Part shown: positions 5,736 to 10,007 of the stretch, one piece after another | How the letters are laid out: every line of letters begins with the position of its first letter | Position numbering within the stretch: the first letter of the stretch is position 1 | NCBI GenBank assembly: GCA_017444165.1 | Contig: JAFSXH010000012.1 | Span: 1-10,007 of the forward strand | Length of the DNA: 10,007 bases | Source: a bacterium | GTDB lineage: Bacteria; Vulcanimicrobiota; Xenobia; Xenobiales; Xenobiaceae | Direction of reading: 5' to 3' | Made by a program: the position numbers and the translations under genes | Notes under the pieces: generated by a model | Database searches by the model: none | Told to the model about the DNA's origin: nothing | The model's input: the letters and a program-made list of their open reading frames with translations, nothing else

Positions 5736-5830
5736 TTAATTTTAAGGAAGTTTACAATTTTTGCTTTCATAATTTACTAAGCTCGATTAATATTCCGAGG
5801 TCATCGGGGGAGATAGGGTCGGTATAAAAC
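5736..5830 (+). other. Intergenic gap between mlaD and the kinase gene
   Basis: These 95 bases carry no hairpin terminator. TTTACA (5751-5756) is a possible -35 but no convincing -10 follows at normal spacing. Purine-rich GGGGGAGATAGGG (5806-5818) lies just before the kinase start. The kinase may be co-transcribed with mla or have its own weak promoter. Confidence 0.4.
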
Positions 5831-7027
5831 ATGCAGGGAATGAATAGTAGCTTCACTTTGGAGCCAGGAACTTTACTAGACGGTCGTTTCTATGTCGTTA
5901 AGCCTATAAAGGCTGGTGGCATGGGAGCTGTCTATGAGGTTAGGGATCGCATGGTCGATGATCGTCTCTGTGCTCTCAAACAGATGTTGGATACTTCCTC
6001 TAGACAAGAAGAACGCCAGATAGCTATAGATCGCTTCCTTTCCGAAGTGCAGGTTATGCAGACTCTCAATCATCCTGGCATTCCCAAAATTTACAGCTCT
6101 TTCGTCTGTGATAATTCTTTCTTTTTTGCTATGGAATTTATCCAAGGGCGTGATTTAGCTAGTATTTTAACTGAAGATGGACATCCTGGACTCTCTCCTA
6201 GTTCAGTCGTCGGTTGGGCTTTGCAGGCTCTGGATGCTTTGAAGTATTTGCACAGTCGAAATCCTGCCATTACCCATCGCGATATTAAACCTTCTAACTT
6301 GCTTTTGCGTCAAGATGGTCGTCTCGAACTTATTGATTTTGGTATTTCTAGAGTAACTAATCCCGCTGAAGGCTTCTGGATCGGCACTCCTGGTTACGCT
6401 CCTGCGGAACAGCAACAAGGCGAGCCTGAGCCTAGCAGTGATCTCTACGCTTTGGGAGCCTCAATGCACGAGCTCTTGACGGGACGCAAGCCTAAGGATT
6501 GGGATTTTCCTCCCTTTGAAGATTTTGGTGTGAAGGTTCCTAAAGATCTCCAAGATGTGATCTTTTACGCTTTAGGTACGTGGCCAGAAGAGCGTTACGC
6601 TACAGCGGAAGATATGGCTAATGCTCTCAAGTCGCTGTCGAGCGTATCTTATCACCTGCCTCAGTTAAATAGTTCTGATCGTTTTGAGGAAGATGTCCTC
6701 AAGATGCGCGATAAACTTTATCCGCTCTTAAACGATATTATCAAGCGTTACTCTAATGAGTGTCATACCCCTTATTTGCCTCAAAATTTTGATTTCTTTG
6801 AATTTACTTTGGCTTATACTACTCCCTTTACTCTCAGAGTTGTCAAACAGGTTAAAGATAATGTCGTGAGATTTTATGAAAAGCAAGGTATGTTAGAGCC
6901 TAATCTTATTGAGAGTGTCAATCCTGCACAGCCTGGTTGGGAAGCGAAGATTGAAGCTCTAGTCAAACGGTTTATAGCCGATTATGAGGAATCTAAAGGC
7001 GGAGGTTGGGGACTAACTTTGATGTAG
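5831..7027 (+). CDS. Soluble Hanks-type Ser/Thr protein kinase with uncharacterised C-terminal region
   Basis: This is an eukaryote-like kinase that phosphorylates Ser/Thr on unknown proteins. In its 398 residues the kinase domain spans about 20-268 with all catalytic elements: Gly-rich loop AGGMGAVYEV (28-37), Lys50 in ALKQ, Glu72 in the C helix, HRDIKPSNLL (149-158), DFG (169-171) and GTPGYAPAEQ (185-194). The last has Ala where APPEQ is common. No membrane segment, PASTA or TPR repeats are seen, so it should be cytoplasmic. Residues about 275-398 form an extra region rich in aromatic and charged residues, ending GGGWGLTLM, which I do not recognise. The start is fairly certain by domain position. 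AGGG (5815-5818) at 12 bases is only a fair ribosome site. wecA follows after 24 bases, suggesting co-transcription. Confidence 0.93.
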   Translation: MQGMNSSFTLEPGTLLDGRFYVVKPIKAGGMGAVYEVRDRMVDDRLCALKQMLDTSSRQEERQIAIDRFLSEVQVMQTLNHPGIPKIYSSFVCDNSFFFAMEFIQGRDLASILTEDGHPGLSPSSVVGWALQALDALKYLHSRNPAITHRDIKPSNLLLRQDGRLELIDFGISRVTNPAEGFWIGTPGYAPAEQQQGEPEPSSDLYALGASMHELLTGRKPKDWDFPPFEDFGVKVPKDLQDVIFYALGTWPEERYATAEDMANALKSLSSVSYHLPQLNSSDRFEEDVLKMRDKLYPLLNDIIKRYSNECHTPYLPQNFDFFEFTLAYTTPFTLRVVKQVKDNVVRFYEKQGMLEPNLIESVNPAQPGWEAKIEALVKRFIADYEESKGGGWGLTLM

Positions 7028-7051
7028 TTAGTTTTTAGGAAAAATTAACAG

Positions 7052-8035
7052 ATGTCGATAAGGGCTCAAGCGGCGGGATTTATTCTCGGTGTAATCTTTA
7101 CTTTAATTCTAGTGCCTCTGGTTAAGCGTTTAGCTACTTTTTGTGGTGCTCTGGATAAGCCTAATGCTCGCAAGGTACACCATGTTCCTATTCCCCTTTG
7201 GGGAGGTTTAGGAATATTTTTCGGTTACTTGCTCTCTCTGCTTTCAGTTATCACTCTGTCCGTATCTTTTCGAACGGCTTTAACTGAAGTTACAGCTTCC
7301 CAGCTCATAGGAATGACTATCGGAGGAGTGGCCATAGTTATCGTTGGCATGATCGATGATCGCTTCGGTATGCCTGCCAAAGTTAAACTAGCTTTGCAAT
7401 TAATCATCGGTATGGTGATGATCTACTATGGTATAAAGATTGACTATATTAGCATTCCCTTTTATGGAGTTGTATTTTTGTCAACTTGGCAGAGTGTGGC
7501 CTTGAGCTTATTTTGGATCGCTGGTATAACTAACGCTTTAAATCTGCTCGATGGTTTGGACGGTCTTTTAGCTGGGGTATCACTTACAGTAGCTAGTGTA
7601 TTTTTTGTGATTGCACTCTTAAAAGGGCAATTTGTGATATCTTTAGTGATGGCTTGTTTGGCTGGATGTTCTCTGGGCTTTTTACGTTATAATTTCAATC
7701 CTGCTCAAATATTTATGGGTGATACGGGTAGTCTCTTTTTCGGTTTGATGTTTGCTGGCTGGTCCATAGTGGGTCTATTGAAGAGTACAGCTACTTTTGC
7801 CTTTTTGTTACCTATATTTTTGATGGCTGTACCGATCTTCGATACAGCTTTTGCTATCGTGCGTCGTTTATGGAGTCACAAGCCGATCTTTCAGGCGGAT
7901 AAGGGCCATTTGCATCACAGGCTGTTAGCCTTGGGGTTGAGCCAGCGTCAAGTAGTTTTGGTGATCTATTTTATAAATACGCTCTTTGGTCTCTGTGGGT
8001 TAGCCCTCTTTTATTGGACTGGAGTAAGTAAGTGA
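7052..8035 (+). CDS. wecA: WecA/TagO-family undecaprenyl-phosphate GlcNAc-1-phosphate transferase
   Basis: This membrane enzyme moves GlcNAc-1-phosphate from UDP-GlcNAc to undecaprenyl phosphate, the first step of O-antigen, common-antigen or teichoic-linkage synthesis. The 327-residue polytopic protein shows the superfamily motifs: DNPNARKVH-like DKPNARKVH (35-43), the Asp pair IDDRFG (101-106), NLLDGLDGL (164-172), GDTGS (223-227) and the nucleotide-sugar motif HLHHRL (286-291), which marks WecA/TagO/RgpG rather than MraY. About ten hydrophobic helices are visible. AGGA at 7037-7040 lies 11 bases before the ATG. The next gene makes UDP-ManNAc, so the pair probably builds a GlcNAc-ManNAc unit. 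Exact sugar specificity cannot be read from the sequence. Confidence 0.94.
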   Translation: MSIRAQAAGFILGVIFTLILVPLVKRLATFCGALDKPNARKVHHVPIPLWGGLGIFFGYLLSLLSVITLSVSFRTALTEVTASQLIGMTIGGVAIVIVGMIDDRFGMPAKVKLALQLIIGMVMIYYGIKIDYISIPFYGVVFLSTWQSVALSLFWIAGITNALNLLDGLDGLLAGVSLTVASVFFVIALLKGQFVISLVMACLAGCSLGFLRYNFNPAQIFMGDTGSLFFGLMFAGWSIVGLLKSTATFAFLLPIFLMAVPIFDTAFAIVRRLWSHKPIFQADKGHLHHRLLALGLSQRQVVLVIYFINTLFGLCGLALFYWTGVSK

Positions 8036-8054
8036 GTTAATGGGTGGTAGAATA

Positions 8055-9227
8055 ATGCAAAAAGTTATTAAGGTTATGGTGATCTTCGGCACTCGCCCTG
8101 AGGCTATCAAGATGGCTCCAGTGATTTTGACCTTGAAAGAAGATCCCCATTTTGAAGTTGTAACTGTAGCTACAGGCCAACATCGTCAGATCCTCGATCA
8201 AGTCTTAGAATTATTTCACATAGTTCCTGATATTGATCTCAATGTTATGCAAGCCAATCAAACTTTGACAGATATAACGGTGCGTGTTTTACGAGGTTTG
8301 GAATCTGTCTTAGAATCTCATCGTCCTGATATACTCTTAGTGCAAGGTGATACGACTACGGCTTTTGTAGCTGGTTTGGCTGCTTTTTACAAAAAAATTG
8401 CCGTGGGTCACGTTGAGGCTGGTCTGCGTACGACCGACATTTACGATCCTTTCCCTGAAGAGATGAATCGCCGCCTTCTTTCTCGTGTGGCACAGATGCA
8501 CTTTGCTCCTACCCGCTGGGCTTATGATAATTTGAAGCGTGAAGGATTAGTTACTGAGGATACTTACATTACTGGCAATACAGTTACTGATGCTCTTCGT
8601 CTGATCTTAAAAGATTTGCCTGAAACTTTAGGTACTTTTAAAAATTTGCAAGGTAAAGAAGTTGACTTAAGTTTTGTCAACAAGAGGATTATTTTAGTCG
8701 AAACTCATCGGCGTGAAAATTTAGGTAAGCCGATGGATTCTATCTGTAAAGCTCTGCGTAGGTTAGTGGCAGATTTTGAAGATGTTGAGTTAGTATTTAG
8801 TGTCCATCCTAATCCTAAAGTACGTGAGGTTGTCTGTGCTAATTTGGATAATTTGGCACGTGTTCATCTTTTGGAACCTATGCCTTATACCGATCTTTTG
8901 CGCCTTATGAAGGCCTCTTATTTGATCATGACCGACTCTGGAGGGATTCAAGAGGAAGCTCCATCTTTGAGTGTTCCCGTGATCGTTTTGCGTAAAAATA
9001 CGGAGCGTCCTGAAGGTATTGAGTCGGGAAATGCTGTGCTGGCTGGTTGTGAAGAAGATAAGGTTTACTCTTTGGCTAGTGAGTTATTGACGTACAAAGA
9101 AAAGTATGAAGATATGGCTAAGATCGCTAATCCTTATGGAGATGGATGGTCTTCTCAGCGCATTGCCAAAGCTATTTTGCACAAATTTTACCCACAGACA
9201 CATCCCATTCCTGAGAGCTTTTGTTAG
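8055..9227 (+). CDS. wecB: Non-hydrolysing UDP-GlcNAc 2-epimerase
   Basis: The enzyme interconverts UDP-GlcNAc and UDP-ManNAc in the cytoplasm, supplying ManNAc for surface polysaccharide. The 390-residue protein carries the family motifs FGTRPEAIKMAP (11-22), GDTTT (98-102), HVEAGLRT (119-126), PEEMNR (134-139), THRREN (217-222), HPNP (251-254), DSGGIQEEAP (294-303) and RPEG (318-321). All the catalytic Asp, Glu and His positions I know for the non-hydrolysing type appear present. I chose ATG 8055, with GGTGGT (8042-8047) seven bases upstream and the usual family N-terminus. ATG 8040 would add five residues. It is 19 bases after wecA and 12 before the AtpZ-like gene. It is also called mnaA in Gram-positives. 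Confidence 0.95.
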   Translation: MQKVIKVMVIFGTRPEAIKMAPVILTLKEDPHFEVVTVATGQHRQILDQVLELFHIVPDIDLNVMQANQTLTDITVRVLRGLESVLESHRPDILLVQGDTTTAFVAGLAAFYKKIAVGHVEAGLRTTDIYDPFPEEMNRRLLSRVAQMHFAPTRWAYDNLKREGLVTEDTYITGNTVTDALRLILKDLPETLGTFKNLQGKEVDLSFVNKRIILVETHRRENLGKPMDSICKALRRLVADFEDVELVFSVHPNPKVREVVCANLDNLARVHLLEPMPYTDLLRLMKASYLIMTDSGGIQEEAPSLSVPVIVLRKNTERPEGIESGNAVLAGCEEDKVYSLASELLTYKEKYEDMAKIANPYGDGWSSQRIAKAILHKFYPQTHPIPESFC

Positions 9228-9239
9228 GAATAATAAATT

Positions 9240-9824
9240 ATGCTTAAAGAGGAACTTTCAGAAGAATTAGGAGACGAACTTTCTGAGGAAGAGTTAAAGG
9301 CTATCTTTTCTGGTCCCCTTTTAGATGTCAATGATGACGATACTGAACCGCCTAAGGTTTTGAATCGAAAGTCTCCCTTAAACAGGTTGGTTCCTCTGTC
9401 GTCTGTAGCCATCAGTATTGCCGATAGAAAGCGTCTTGGTGTGGACGATGCAGAGATCGTCGATACTGCCAAAGAAGAAAATATACAGAGATCTGACGAT
9501 GTTGAGGTTGAAGACAACAGGGAAGAGGATGAAGATTCACCCGAAGCTCTGCAGAGGCGCATTGAGAGATTTAAGAGCAAAAGCGCGCAGAGGAGAGGTG
9601 GCAATCGCTCCTTACAGGCAGTTGGTTTAGTGTTTTCTTTCGGTTTTACGATTGCGGCAGTTATCCTGGCTTTTTGGTGGTTGGCGGGCCAGTTGGTAAA
9701 TTATACGGGTTGGACTTGGATAGAAGGACCAATTTTGATTATTGGGGTTGTAGCAGGTTTCTTCTCAGGTGGTTATATGTTAGCTCCCTATATGCGCGAG
9801 AGGAGCAAAGCTGAAAATCGGTGA
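9240..9824 (+). CDS. AtpZ/AtpI-family membrane protein with long acidic N-terminal extension
   Basis: The C-terminal ~70 residues (125-188) show two membrane helices (about 125-149 and 160-183), a Gly-rich second helix (IIGVVAGFFSGGYM, 167-180) and a basic end. This fits the small AtpZ/AtpI family (ATPase_gene1) often encoded before the F-type ATP synthase operon, where such proteins are linked to Mg2+/Ca2+ transport or c-ring assembly. Typical members have ~70-100 residues. This one has 194, because of a ~120-residue N-terminus that is acidic (for example EEDED at 95-99), probably disordered, and then turns basic just before the first helix. M1 and M180 are the only methionines upstream of the C-terminal tail, so no ATG would give a short form. 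AGGAA (9226-9230) precedes the start by 9 bases. The wecA-wecB-atpZ order is familiar from Firmicutes. Confidence 0.75.
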   Translation: MLKEELSEELGDELSEEELKAIFSGPLLDVNDDDTEPPKVLNRKSPLNRLVPLSSVAISIADRKRLGVDDAEIVDTAKEENIQRSDDVEVEDNREEDEDSPEALQRRIERFKSKSAQRRGGNRSLQAVGLVFSFGFTIAAVILAFWWLAGQLVNYTGWTWIEGPILIIGVVAGFFSGGYMLAPYMRERSKAENR

Positions 9825-10007
9825 TCGAAGATACTCTCATATTTTCCTTTATAACTGGTTTTTTTTTAGAAGTTATAGGGTGGTTCTTGTGGTTTTGGCC
9901 TGCTAACAATCTTTGTAAGCAAATACATATTAAAAAAGAGGATTCAAGGAAAAACGGAATAAAAGGAGACAAGGTTTTGATGCTCCTCTGGCCCGTGCGT
10001 TTCGGAC
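9821..10007 (+). CDS. Possible start of a small membrane-protein gene, truncated by the window end
   Basis: A frame opens at GTG 9821, overlapping the preceding stop in a GTGA arrangement typical of coupled genes, and stays open for 62 codons to the window end. Residues about 5-27 (TLIFSFITGFFLEVIGWFLWFW) would make one membrane helix, followed by a Lys-rich stretch and LLWPVRFG. It could be an ATP synthase subunit I (AtpI) or AtpR-like protein, given the preceding AtpZ-like gene, but I cannot confirm any motif. GTG has no close ribosome site, the GAGGAG upstream being about 15 bases away. An in-frame ATG at 9980 with GGAG (9965-9968) is an alternative start. T-rich DNA alone can also yield such a hydrophobic run. 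Confidence 0.35.
   Translation, partial: MIEDTLIFSFITGFFLEVIGWFLWFWPANNLCKQIHIKKEDSRKNGIKGDKVLMLLWPVRFG

Noticed and set aside
9224..9604. Reverse-strand Ser/Leu-rich open frame
   Set aside because: It is the antisense shadow of the Glu/Asp-rich coding part of the AtpZ-like gene, which produces Ser/Leu-rich translation on the other strand.
9850..9877. TATAACT/AGTTATA inverted repeat as a terminator after the AtpZ-like gene
   Set aside because: The stem is only seven AT-rich pairs, and the T-run lies in the loop, not after the stem.

Overview
The window holds eight complete genes, all on the + strand, with a possible ninth gene running off the right end. It looks like a diderm (outer-membrane) bacterium of moderate to low GC using the standard genetic code, since genes end in TAA, TAG and TGA. 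An MlaEFD lipid-transport operon whose MlaD carries a predicted outer-membrane beta-barrel, and a wecA-wecB-atpZ order, both recall diderm Firmicutes (Negativicutes). The soluble Hanks-type kinase and the zinc-finger-less DnaJ are also seen in other Terrabacteria such as Melainabacteria-like lineages. I cannot settle the phylum without a search. The first 19 bases match the end of an Illumina TruSeq adapter, so position 1 is almost certainly a contig end and the genes further upstream are unknown.

Layout: 1-19 is adapter. 20-618 is gene-free and filled with modular repeats. 619-2147 is a chaperone pair, grpE and a class B dnaJ, without dnaK. 2148-2607 is gene-free and holds another, more complete copy of the same repeat, followed by a possible promoter. 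2608-5735 is mlaE-mlaF-mlaD, a tight operon for phospholipid movement across the envelope. After a 95-base gap comes a soluble Ser/Thr protein kinase (5831-7027), then wecA (7052-8035), wecB (8055-9227) and an AtpZ-like gene with a long acidic N-terminus (9240-9824). The last 183 bases may begin another small membrane-protein gene, possibly the start of the ATP synthase operon.

Functionally, most of the window concerns the cell envelope. MlaE and MlaF form the inner-membrane ABC transporter, and MlaD appears to reach from the inner to the outer membrane by itself. WecA loads a sugar phosphate onto undecaprenyl phosphate and WecB makes UDP-ManNAc, together starting a surface polysaccharide or linkage unit. 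The kinase lies between these two groups and may regulate either.

The least explained content is the modular repeat. It has three parts: a 38-base head, an AT-rich quasi-palindrome and a roughly 180-base tail with a conserved long hairpin. It brackets the grpE-dnaJ pair in direct orientation.
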